Shown: positions 1-5,256, counted from the first letter of the stretch. The stretch: DNA of 6,161 nucleotides from Erysipelotrichaceae bacterium (GCA_012729405.1 JAAYDH010000134.1:1-6161), one strand, 5' to 3'. Made by a program: numbers and translations. The notes: generated by a model from the letters alone, not told the origin.

Positions 1-644
1 CGTGTTGTTTTAAGACCAATATCAGTAACAGTGCCTTTAAAACCACCGACTTCGATAACATCTCCGACATCGTAGTGGTGTTCAAAAATGATAAAGAAAC
101 CAGCAATTAAGTCTTGAATGAATTTTTGAGCACCTAGACCAACAACTAAACCAACAATACCGAGTCCAGCTAACGCGGGCAGAACACTGACACCCCAAAT
201 AGCTAGAATGATAATTATGCCGATGATGGCCAGAGAATAGTTAATAATACTTATAATGACTTTTGATATCGTTTTGCGTCTTTTCTGTAGAGGTCCAGGC
301 TTATCGCCGATACGTTTTAAGGTGATTTTCGAAATCCTTAAAATCAGTACCCAAACAAAGATAACAATAACCGTTCCAATTAATGCTGGAACTGAAGTTT
401 TCAAGAAAGCGACAACATCATTCCAAAACTTGGTAAGGATAGGAATGATATCATAATTCCATATGAGAATGATGCCGAAAACGCCAGCAAAGAAAACGAC
501 CATCGAACCTATAAACATTAATAAGATTACCGACTTTTTAATTGTTTCCTCTCGCCTCTTTATTAAAAAACGTTCTAAGACAAAAAGGGCGAGAACAACA
601 ATGACGATCGCAACAGTGATGATAATCTGTAAAAACAAATCCAT
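1..644 (-). CDS. MscS-family mechanosensitive ion channel (partial, C-terminus outside window)
   Basis: This is a membrane channel that opens under membrane tension to release solutes during hypo-osmotic shock. Reading the minus strand from ATG at 644-642 gives 214 open codons that run off the window at base 1. Hydrophobic helices lie at about residues 4-27, 36-62, 86-104 and 128-150. They are followed by the Gly/Ala-rich pore helix at 152-173 (ALAGLGIVGLVVGLGAQ) and the family hallmark QKFIQDLIAGFFIIFE (173-188). The start of the cytoplasmic beta domain follows (DVGDVIEV, FKGTVTDIGLKTT to residue 214). These motifs are diagnostic of MscS. The N-terminus carries extra helices relative to the three-helix E. 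coli MscS, as in many Gram-positive homologues. The start is supported by a GGAGG site at 655-651, 6 nt upstream, and by a promoter just beyond. Roughly the last third of the beta domain and the C-terminus is missing only because of the window edge. The family call is firm; ion selectivity cannot be judged. Confidence 0.93.
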   Translation of the reverse strand, partial: MDLFLQIIITVAIVIVVLALFVLERFLIKRREETIKKSVILLMFIGSMVVFFAGVFGIILIWNYDIIPILTKFWNDVVAFLKTSVPALIGTVIVIFVWVLILRISKITLKRIGDKPGPLQKRRKTISKVIISIINYSLAIIGIIIILAIWGVSVLPALAGLGIVGLVVGLGAQKFIQDLIAGFFIIFEHHYDVGDVIEVGGFKGTVTDIGLKTT

Positions 645-667
645 AAAAAACCTCCAAAGTAATTAAA

Positions 668-697
668 ATTATAACATAAACTTTTTAATGATGTCCG
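668..697 (-). promoter_or_regulatory. Sigma-A-type promoter of the mscS-like gene
   Basis: On the minus strand there is a perfect extended -10 element, TGTTATAAT, at 676-668. An 18-nt spacer separates it from a partial -35 hexamer, CGGACA, at 697-692 (4 of 6 matches to TTGACA). Transcription would start near base 661, leaving a leader of about 17 nt that contains the GGAGG ribosome binding site (655-651). The extended -10 makes a weak -35 acceptable. No operator-like repeat overlaps it, so expression may be constitutive; that last point is inference. Confidence 0.7.
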
Positions 698-861
698 CCC
701 ATACATCTTGCAATAGTTGTCGTTTCTAATAGAAAATTCATTTTTATTTTCTTAGTTATCAATCTTTTTAATTCTGACAGTTTTGATGAAATATATAAAC
801 ATCGCGATAAATCTCTTCTGGCTATAAAAAATCTATCCACTCTATTGTAGAAATCGCTCGT
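698..861. other. AT-rich divergent intergenic stretch, no supported gene
   Basis: Between the mscS promoter and the terminator hairpin there is no open frame with a ribosome binding site on either strand. The only longer minus frame (879-685) starts inside the terminator stem, has no Shine-Dalgarno and runs into the mscS promoter. Small pairing segments exist, for example GCGAT (804-808) with ATCGC (853-857). They could fold an RNA domain of about 55 nt just ahead of the terminator at 862. I found no convincing plus-strand promoter: CTGACA at 774-779 is only 14 nt from TATAAA at 794-799, which is too short a spacer. The stretch could be a transcribed leader or small RNA, or just spacer. Confidence 0.35.
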
Positions 862-895
862 AAAAGTGCATGGCAACATGGGCTTTTTTCTTTTT
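862..895 (+). terminator. Rho-independent terminator upstream of gpx (orphan or attenuator)
   Basis: AAAAGTGCATG (862-872) pairs with CATGGGCTTTT (877-887) around a GCAA tetraloop (873-876). The stem has 11 positions with one G-G mismatch and one G-U pair. GCAA is a stable GNRA-type loop. The plus strand continues with six T (884-889), then C and five more T (891-895), which is the run expected of an intrinsic terminator. On the minus strand the tract after the stem is only four T, so the plus direction is favoured. No plus-strand gene precedes it in the window. It therefore ends either an unseen short RNA or a prematurely stopped leader of the gpx cluster, which starts about 83 nt downstream. 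Confidence 0.7.
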
Positions 896-897
896 CT

Positions 898-925
898 TTG
901 CTAAACAAGTATTTTGGAGTGTAAT
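898..925 (+). promoter_or_regulatory. Weak candidate promoter for the gpx cluster
   Basis: TTGCTA (898-903, 4 of 6 to TTGACA) is followed after 16 nt by TGTAAT (920-925, 4 of 6 to TATAAT). It sits just after the terminator run and would give a leader of about 45 nt before the gpx start. Both hexamers are imperfect, and in AT-rich DNA such pairs occur by chance. If it is not real, the cluster must be transcribed through the terminator at 862-895, which would make that hairpin a regulatory attenuator. Confidence 0.25.
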
Positions 926-977
926 CATATTCAAAATAAATTATTTAGGTTATATTAATTTCAAGGGTGGTTTTTTT

Positions 978-1451
978 ATGAACATTTATCAAATTGCCGT
1001 TGAAGATGTCCAAGGCAAAGCTGTCGTTTTAGAGAAATATAAAGGAAAAGTCCTACTGATTGTCAACACTGCCACTCAGTGTGTTTTCACTCCTCAATAT
1101 GAATCATTGCAAAAGATATATCAAGACTATAAAGACCGTGGTTTTGAAATATTAGATTTTCCCTGCAATCAATTCCTTAATCAAGCTCCTGGCACCGAAG
1201 AAGAAATCAAAAAGTTCTGCAGTCAGAAATATTTCACAACTTTTGATCGATTTGCTAAAACTTTTGTTAATGGTCCTGACGAAAATCTCTTGTATACCTA
1301 TCTTAAGAAGTCAAAAAAAGGATTATTTTCCAGCAAAATCAAATGGAACTTCACCAAATTCCTTGTCGATAGAGAAGGAAAAGTCGTCAAGCGTTTCAGT
1401 CCTAGCGTTAAGCCAACAAAAATCGCTAAGTATATAGAGAAACTTCTCTAA
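978..1451 (+). CDS. gpx: Glutathione peroxidase family protein (Cys type, probably thioredoxin-dependent)
   Basis: This is a 157-residue cytosolic thiol peroxidase that reduces hydrogen peroxide and organic hydroperoxides. The thioredoxin fold carries the family tetrad: peroxidatic Cys35 in NTATQCVFTPQYE, Gln69 in FPCNQFLNQAPG, and Trp123-Asn124 in WNFTKFLV. Cys81 (KKFCSQ) sits where the resolving Cys of two-Cys Gpx enzymes lies, so thioredoxin is the likely reductant; this is family knowledge, not shown here. The active-site Cys is TGT, not a selenocysteine TGA. ATG 978 is chosen because AAGGGTGG (963-970) lies 7 nt upstream and the protein then has the usual length. An upstream ATG at 870 would add 36 Phe-rich residues and start inside the terminator hairpin. 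Two changes from the common pattern are Val36 after the peroxidatic Cys (usually Gly) and LNQA in place of GGQE. It is first of three close genes, 28 nt before the permease. Confidence 0.93.
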   Translation: MNIYQIAVEDVQGKAVVLEKYKGKVLLIVNTATQCVFTPQYESLQKIYQDYKDRGFEILDFPCNQFLNQAPGTEEEIKKFCSQKYFTTFDRFAKTFVNGPDENLLYTYLKKSKKGLFSSKIKWNFTKFLVDREGKVVKRFSPSVKPTKIAKYIEKLL

Positions 1452-1479
1452 GTTAAGAAAGGATTAAAAGAGTAACCCT

Positions 1480-2547
1480 ATGTTTCTAGCATGGAAAGAG
1501 ATAAGGCATTCGAAAGCCAAATTTGGTCTGATTATTTCTGTCGTCGCTCTCGTTAGTTATTTAGTCTATTTTTTAACTTCACTAGCTTACGGCTTAGCTT
1601 CCTCATATACCAACGGGGTGACCAAGTGGAAAGCCGATGAAATAGTGTTGACTGTCGACTCTAATAATAACGTCATGATGTCCTTTATGAATAATGAGGA
1701 TTATGATTCAATCGATGTGCAAGATGGCAAAAGAGCCAAACTTGGTTTATTCCCTGCAGTCATCAAAGATGCAGATGATGATACCAAGGATACTCGGGAA
1801 GAAATATATGTGTTTGGCATTGAAGAGAATTCTTTCATTGCCCCTAAAGAAGTTATCACTTCCGGTCTAGAAAATAATGAAATCATCGCTGATAGTGGTT
1901 TAAAAGAACTTGGCTATGCTGTTGACGATAATGTGAGAGTCGCGGGAACTTCTTTAACGTGGAAGATAGTCGCTTTTACCGAAAAAGCCACTTATCAAAC
2001 CGCTCCAATTCTTTATGCTAATTTAGCCACTTGGAGAGAGCTTCGTTACGGTTCTAGTTCATCCGATTCATTTAGTGCGGTTGTCGTTCAAGGAACAGCG
2101 ACTTTAAGTAGCGATACTCCTCTTCAAGTCTATTCAATATCTGAATTTATTAGTAATTTGCCTGGCTATAATGCTCAAGTGGCCACGTTCAGCATTATGA
2201 TTGGTTTCTTGATTGTTATCGTGGCGTTTGTCCTTGGAATATTCATCTATGTGTTAACTATTCAAAAGACCAGTATGTTTGGGGTTATGAAAGCCCAAGG
2301 TATCTCCAATCTTTTCATCGGTAATTCAGTGGTGGCGCAAACAATTATTATTACCGGTATTGGAGTCGCGATTGGGCTAATATTAACATTAATATCAGGC
2401 TATTTCCTCGGTGGTTTTGTACCTTTCGCGATTAATCCTTTATTCTATATTGGCATAACCATTGCGTTCTTCCTGTTCTCGATACTCGGTGGTTTATTCT
2501 CCGTACGAGCGGTCTTAAAGATCGATCCGCTTAAGGCGATTGGTTAG
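1480..2547 (+). CDS. ABC transporter permease, FtsX/MacB fold, HrtB-like (putative heme export)
   Basis: This is a 355-residue integral membrane subunit of an ABC exporter. It has the MacB/FtsX topology: TM1 at about residues 15-38, a large extracytoplasmic domain at about 40-230, then TM2 (236-260), TM3 (284-309) and TM4 (321-344). A cytoplasmic coupling segment follows TM2 (QKTSMFGVMKAQG), and the C-terminus is the family-typical KIDPLKAIG. The N-terminal MFLAWKEIRHSKAKFGLI and SLAYGLA stretches resemble the HrtB heme-efflux permeases of Firmicutes as I remember them. The substrate is therefore inferred as heme or another membrane-inserted toxic molecule; lipid, bacteriocin or antibiotic export is not excluded. 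ATG 1480 is the only start after an in-frame stop at 1465-1467. The site AGAAAGGA (1455-1462) is rather far (17 nt), so initiation may be weak or coupled to gpx. Its stop codon overlaps the ATPase ribosome binding site. Confidence 0.85.
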   Translation: MFLAWKEIRHSKAKFGLIISVVALVSYLVYFLTSLAYGLASSYTNGVTKWKADEIVLTVDSNNNVMMSFMNNEDYDSIDVQDGKRAKLGLFPAVIKDADDDTKDTREEIYVFGIEENSFIAPKEVITSGLENNEIIADSGLKELGYAVDDNVRVAGTSLTWKIVAFTEKATYQTAPILYANLATWRELRYGSSSSDSFSAVVVQGTATLSSDTPLQVYSISEFISNLPGYNAQVATFSIMIGFLIVIVAFVLGIFIYVLTIQKTSMFGVMKAQGISNLFIGNSVVAQTIIITGIGVAIGLILTLISGYFLGGFVPFAINPLFYIGITIAFFLFSILGGLFSVRAVLKIDPLKAIG

Positions 2548-2551
2548 GAGG
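2546..2551 (+). promoter_or_regulatory. Ribosome binding site overlapping the permease stop codon
   Basis: AGGAGG at 2546-2551 includes the last two bases of the permease TAG stop (2545-2547) and lies 7 nt before the ATPase ATG (2559). This consensus site both fixes the ATPase start and places a terminating ribosome directly on the next initiation region. That arrangement favours coupled, balanced synthesis of the two transporter subunits. Confidence 0.85.
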
Positions 2552-2558
2552 AATAAAT

Positions 2559-3233
2559 ATGTCAAAACTCATTGAAATGATCAATATCACAAAAGACTTC
2601 ATTCAAGGTGATGATATCGTCCACGCTTTGAAAGAGACTAACTTCTCCGCCGAAGAAGGCGAATTAATCGCGATTATCGGCCCTTCTGGCTCGGGAAAGT
2701 CGACCTTCTTAACAATCCTTGGCGGTCTTCAAACTCCGACCACAGGACAGGTATTAATTGGTGGTCAGCCGTTTAGCAAACTAGCACTCAAAGAAAGATC
2801 GAAAGTCCGCTTTGAAAAGATTGGCTTTATTTTACAAGCTGCCAATCTCATTCCTTTCCTTTCTATTAATGATCAAATGGTTCTTCATAATCGCGTTTTG
2901 CGGACCAAACCCAATCAAGAAAGAATTGAAGAACTCTACACCCGTCTTGATATCAAGAAGCTCCAAAAGAAGTATCCAAATGAATTATCTGGAGGAGAAA
3001 GGCAGAGAGTTGCCATCGCCAAAGCCTTATATCATGACCCAGTTGTTATCTTAGCGGATGAGCCAACTGCCGCTTTAGATACTAACAGGGCCTTTGAAGT
3101 AATAAAACTTTTAGCCAAACAAACTAAAGAACAAAAGAAAGCGACCATCATGGTCACTCATGATGAACGCCTAATTGAATTCTGCGACAAAGTTTATGTT
3201 ATTGTCGATGGTGTGATGAGCCGTAAAAAGTAG
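2559..3233 (+). CDS. ABC transporter ATP-binding protein, HrtA/MacB/LolD type
   Basis: This is the 224-residue ATPase subunit that powers the adjacent permease; it acts at the inner face of the membrane as a dimer. All nucleotide-binding elements are intact and in order: Walker A GPSGSGKST (41-49), Q-loop Gln93, signature LSGGERQR (143-150), Walker B VVILADEP with catalytic Glu168 (162-169), D-loop ALD (172-174) and H-loop His201. Spacing and length match the short, stand-alone ATPases of the MacB/LolD/HrtA group. Segments such as GFILQAANLIPFL and VTHDERLIEFCDKV resemble HrtA from memory. It starts 11 nt after the permease, on a consensus AGGAGG. No rho-independent terminator follows immediately, so transcription may continue toward 3445. 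Assignment as ATPase is certain; heme as the substrate is inferred. Confidence 0.92.
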   Translation: MSKLIEMINITKDFIQGDDIVHALKETNFSAEEGELIAIIGPSGSGKSTFLTILGGLQTPTTGQVLIGGQPFSKLALKERSKVRFEKIGFILQAANLIPFLSINDQMVLHNRVLRTKPNQERIEELYTRLDIKKLQKKYPNELSGGERQRVAIAKALYHDPVVILADEPTAALDTNRAFEVIKLLAKQTKEQKKATIMVTHDERLIEFCDKVYVIVDGVMSRKK

Positions 3234-3312
3234 CGATTTAATCAAAAAATAACACTCAAGAAACCGATGCTGGATATGATTTATTTTTAACGCATCGATG
3301 TCGATATGTGAT

Positions 3313-3327
3313 TTCTTAGTATAAGAA
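3313..3327. promoter_or_regulatory. Perfect 6-bp dyad overlapping a -10-like element
   Basis: TTCTTA (3313-3318), spacer GTA, then TAAGAA (3322-3327) form a perfect inverted repeat of operator size. TATAAG (3320-3325, 5 of 6 to TATAAT) lies inside it, although no good -35 is seen upstream. It is about 118 nt before the flavin-reductase-like gene. A repressor binding here could control that gene, but the site could also be chance in AT-rich DNA. Confidence 0.3.
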
Positions 3328-3351
3328 CTTACGTCAAGAATATAGCGTTCG

Positions 3352-3372
3352 GCTCGGCGAAAAAATCCGAGT
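3352..3372 (+). other. Short hairpin in the leader of the flavin-reductase-like gene
   Basis: CTCGG (3353-3357) and CCGAG (3367-3371) are perfect complements around a 9-nt A-rich loop, with an extra G-U pair outside. There is no T run afterwards, so it is not a classical terminator. In an RNA it could be a leader stem or a 3' stabiliser of the ABC transcript. I recognise no riboswitch family here; in particular the FMN riboswitch consensus is absent. Confidence 0.25.
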
Positions 3373-3395
3373 AAAGCAAACATCAAAAAGATTAT

Positions 3396-3416
3396 TTTGC
3401 GTTATTAATACGTAAA
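3396..3416. promoter_or_regulatory. Imperfect dyad (TTTGCGT / ACGTAAA) before the flavin-reductase-like gene
   Basis: TTTGCGT (3396-3402) and ACGTAAA (3410-3416) are inverted repeats matching at 6 of 7 positions, separated by TATTAAT. The repeat ends 28 nt before the ATG at 3445 and 17 nt before its ribosome binding site, a position suitable for an operator or a leader stem. No paired -35/-10 hexamers around it are convincing. Confidence 0.25.
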
Positions 3417-3444
3417 CTCGCCTACCGGTGTTTAGGAGAACATT

Positions 3445-3990
3445 ATGGAATTTAAAGAATTAAAAATTAAAGACCTATTCATCAACCCATGTCAGATGAT
3501 TGGCAAAGAATGGATGCTTATTTCCGCTGGAGATGAACAATCGTTCAACACAATGACCGCTTCTTGGGGTCATATCGGAGCGTTATGGGGCAAACATATT
3601 AACGGAAGGCCAACTGTTGAAATCTTTGTCAGACCATCTCGTTATACTGATGAATTCATTGATAGTAACGACTGCTTTTCGCTTTGTTTCTTTGACAAAG
3701 AATATCAAAAGGATCTCTCTTACATTGGAAGTCATTCCGGACGAGATGAAGATAAGCTTGCTAAGGCCAAACTCCATCCCTTGTTTGTTGATCAAATTCC
3801 CGCTTTTCAAGAGGCTAGGATGATTATCATCGCGCGTAAACTCTACAAAGGAAAGATCAAACCAGAAGGTTTCATCGATAAATCAATCATCGCTGATTTC
3901 TATGATAGCGTTAGTGGACATGCCTATAATAACGCTTCATATCATAACGTCTATATCGGCGAAATACTGAAAGTACTAGTTAAAGAATAA
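3445..3990 (+). CDS. Flavin reductase family protein (FMN-binding split barrel)
   Basis: This is a 181-residue cytosolic flavoprotein of the flavin-reductase-like family, which binds FMN in a split beta-barrel and usually uses NAD(P)H. Family features visible are NPCQMIGKEWMLISAG (14-29), the flavin-contact strand NTMTASWGHIG (35-45), RPSRYT (63-68), the FFDKEY segment (82-87), SGRDEDK (98-104) and the C-terminal YHNVYIGEILKVLVKE (166-181). These match the short Firmicutes flavin reductases, whose substrates are largely unknown. ATG 3445 is preceded by AGGAGA (3434-3439) at 5 nt, a good site, and there is no competing upstream start. It lies 211 nt after the ABC ATPase with no clear terminator between, and is followed by a strong terminator at 4069-4106. 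It could support redox repair alongside the peroxidase, but this link is inferred from position only. Confidence 0.88.
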   Translation: MEFKELKIKDLFINPCQMIGKEWMLISAGDEQSFNTMTASWGHIGALWGKHINGRPTVEIFVRPSRYTDEFIDSNDCFSLCFFDKEYQKDLSYIGSHSGRDEDKLAKAKLHPLFVDQIPAFQEARMIIIARKLYKGKIKPEGFIDKSIIADFYDSVSGHAYNNASYHNVYIGEILKVLVKE

Positions 3991-4068
3991 ACAAAGTTTG
4001 CTTAAACAAAAATTTCTACCACGCCTATATGTTTATTAAGACAATATTAATTCATTAATTCGAAAAAT

Positions 4069-4106
4069 ATTGAAAAGAGCCGCGATTGTCTTCGCGGTTT
4101 TTCAAT
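4069..4106 (+). terminator. Rho-independent terminator after the flavin-reductase-like gene
   Basis: CCGCG (4080-4084) pairs with CGCGG (4093-4097) around an 8-nt loop. The stem extends outward through A-T pairs to ATTG/CAAT at its base (4069-4072 with 4103-4106), allowing two bulged G at 4077 and 4079. Five T follow the GC core (4098-4102). It lies 79 nt after the flavoprotein stop and separates that unit from the unknown/ASCH pair. Confidence 0.8.
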
Positions 4107-4117
4107 GTTAAAATGCA

Positions 4118-4129
4118 ATTACACGTAAT
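4118..4129. promoter_or_regulatory. Near-palindrome ATTAC-AC-GTAAT
   Basis: Five-base arms ATTAC and GTAAT flank an AC spacer at 4118-4129, between the terminator and the unknown gene. The right arm shares ACGTAA with the palindrome at 4192-4199 and with the dyad before the flavoprotein. It could be an operator half of a repeated site; the short length makes chance likely. Confidence 0.2.
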
Positions 4130-4169
4130 GAGACATAGTGAATAGTCGGCCATCTATTTTGTCTATTTC

Positions 4170-4199
4170 TTGGCACTTTAATTAGTAATTGTTACGTAA
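4170..4199 (+). promoter_or_regulatory. Candidate promoter with TTACGTAA palindrome, unknown/ASCH unit
   Basis: TTGGCA (4170-4175) matches the -35 consensus at 5 of 6 positions. The expected -10 position 17 nt downstream (4193-4198, TACGTA) is a poor hexamer, but it coincides with a perfect 8-bp palindrome, TTACGTAA (4192-4199). A weak promoter covered by an operator is one reading. The start would fall near 4205, leaving only a few bases before the AAGGAG site, so the assignment is tentative. Confidence 0.22.
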
Positions 4200-4221
4200 A
4201 AGCTTTTTAAGGAGCAACAAT

Positions 4222-4914
4222 ATGGCAAAAGAAATCTTAAAACAAATGTATTTAAAGGGTGAATTTATTCGCGAGGATGATTACGCGAACCCCTTCCGTA
4301 AATCACTTGATCACTATTTTCAAACCGGTAAATATGAAAGCATCCTCTATACAGCGGACTGCTTGTACTCAGTCGCAGAAGAGACGATGGATGAATTGGT
4401 CTTTGCATCAAAACAATATCTTGTCCTCGGTTATTCAGATTATAGCAACCGCGATATGGTCTGGCCAGAATGGGCCAATGATTTTGAACACATTCGCAAA
4501 TTAGCATTCCTAATTGGTTGCAAACGTGGTGGTGGAAATGATTTGCTACGTGTCATCCAACTAAATGTCAAAGCCCCACCTGAAAATGACCAACTTGATG
4601 TCTTTGTCGATGGTCTCCTCGATTGGTCGAGAAGCAATCGTTCGGACAAAGAACCATTCCTTTATTTCGTCTACTCGTTCAAAGATGGCCAAAAGCCTTT
4701 TGGTATGGACTTATTAAAGTACTGTCAAGAAATGGTCAGTAAAGATAAACATTTCATCATTAATTTGATGTATTCTTTGACTGGTCTTTCGCGGATCGGA
4801 AGTGCGATCGTGATGAGTTTAGATGAAACCGCGGGCAATATGATTCGTGAATTCACCACCAGTTTTAATCACTATGTCATGGATGTGACAAAAAAGGCAG
4901 TCAGCAATCTATGA
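4222..4914 (+). CDS. Unknown protein, 230 residues, coupled to ASCH protein
   Basis: I do not recognise this protein. From ATG 4222 it is a soluble-looking, largely helical sequence with no signal peptide or clear membrane helix. Notable segments are an N-terminal MAKEILKQMYLKGEF, a Trp-rich MVWPEWANDF (79-88), the basic-glycine patch GCKRGGGND (99-107), DGLLDWSRSNRSDKEPF (130-146) and a moderately hydrophobic IINLMYSLTGLSRIGSAIVM (179-198). It has three Cys (47, 100, 168) without a metal-binding spacing. ATG 4222 is chosen because AAGGAG (4209-4214) stands 7 nt upstream; a TTG at 4189 would add 11 residues that cover this site. The stop shares ATGA with the following ASCH gene, so the two are almost certainly co-translated. 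Codon use looks like that of its neighbours, with no sign of decay or transfer. No function is proposed beyond a probable partnership with the ASCH protein. Confidence 0.85.
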   Translation: MAKEILKQMYLKGEFIREDDYANPFRKSLDHYFQTGKYESILYTADCLYSVAEETMDELVFASKQYLVLGYSDYSNRDMVWPEWANDFEHIRKLAFLIGCKRGGGNDLLRVIQLNVKAPPENDQLDVFVDGLLDWSRSNRSDKEPFLYFVYSFKDGQKPFGMDLLKYCQEMVSKDKHFIINLMYSLTGLSRIGSAIVMSLDETAGNMIREFTTSFNHYVMDVTKKAVSNL

Positions 4915-5249
4915 TTCATCAAATGACTCTCTGGGATAGCCCGTTTCACGCGATTAAAGAAGGTCGGAAGAACATCGAGATGCGGTTATTAAGTGAAAAG
5001 AGAAAGCAAATTCAGGTGGAAGACGTTATTGAGTTCTCCCATATTGAAACCAACGAGAAATTGATTTGCATAGTCACTAACCTGTTCGTTTATTCTTCAT
5101 TTGAAGAATTATATAAACACCACGACAAGATTTCTCTTGGCTATCGAGAAGATGAAATCGCTGATCCAAGGGACATGTTGGCTTATTATAAACAAGAAGA
5201 TATCGATAAGTTTGGTGTTCTTGGGATTGAATTGAAGCTCAGTGAATAA
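4911..5249 (+). CDS. ASCH-domain protein
   Basis: This is a 112-residue protein consisting of one ASCH domain, a PUA-like beta-barrel thought to bind RNA or modified nucleosides. Evidence is the N-terminal LWDSPFHAIKEGRKNIEMRL (7-26), with its family-typical G-K-E-R pattern (Gly18, Lys20, Glu23, Arg25), then VEDVIEF (36-42), SFEELY (63-68), LGYREDE (76-82), and the closing strand FGVLGIELKL (101-110). Bacterial ASCH relatives include E. coli YqfB, an N4-acetylcytidine amidohydrolase, and a reported ribonuclease. Lys20 and Glu23 fall where YqfB has catalytic Lys and Thr, so the activity may differ; this alignment was done by eye. The start overlaps the upstream stop by 4 nt (ATGA), implying coupled translation. 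An in-frame ATG at 4923 is an alternative start. A terminator follows 7 nt after the stop. Confidence 0.85.
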   Translation: MIHQMTLWDSPFHAIKEGRKNIEMRLLSEKRKQIQVEDVIEFSHIETNEKLICIVTNLFVYSSFEELYKHHDKISLGYREDEIADPRDMLAYYKQEDIDKFGVLGIELKLSE

Positions 5250-5256
5250 AAACTAA

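Noticed and set aside
256..666. Plus-strand open frames opposite the channel gene
   Set aside because: They are antisense shadows of the MscS coding sequence, whose family motifs on the minus strand are unambiguous.
786..827. Possible 13-codon leader peptide (MKYINIAINLFWL) ahead of the 862 terminator
   Set aside because: No ribosome binding site precedes it, and there is no run of regulatory codons that would suit an attenuation peptide.
685..879. 64-residue minus-strand open frame
   Set aside because: No Shine-Dalgarno, start within the terminator stem, end overlapping the mscS promoter, and a composition unlike the real genes here.
940..962. PerR/Fur-like box upstream of gpx
   Set aside because: The TTATTTAGGTTATATTAA stretch is AT-rich but does not show the paired TTATAAT half-sites needed for a PerR box.
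870..977. Extended N-terminus for the glutathione peroxidase from ATG 870
   Set aside because: It begins inside the terminator hairpin, adds a Phe-rich stretch translated from the T run, lacks a ribosome binding site, and makes the protein longer than the family. ATG 978 has a good site.
3265..3297. CGATGC / GCATCG inverted repeat with a 21-nt loop after the ATPase gene, considered as a terminator
   Set aside because: The stem is only 6 bp with a long loop and is not followed by a T run.
3171..3386. 71-residue minus-strand open frame overlapping the ATPase end
   Set aside because: Antisense to a certain gene for part of its length, no ribosome binding site at its start, and no recognisable protein feature.
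3234..3444. FMN riboswitch ahead of the flavoprotein gene
   Set aside because: The conserved RFN-element segments are absent; only short unrelated hairpins are seen.
4046..4061. Tandem ATTAATTC repeat (two 8-base copies)
   Set aside because: Only two short AT-rich copies in noncoding DNA; readily explained by chance, and not the array spacing of a CRISPR or an iteron.
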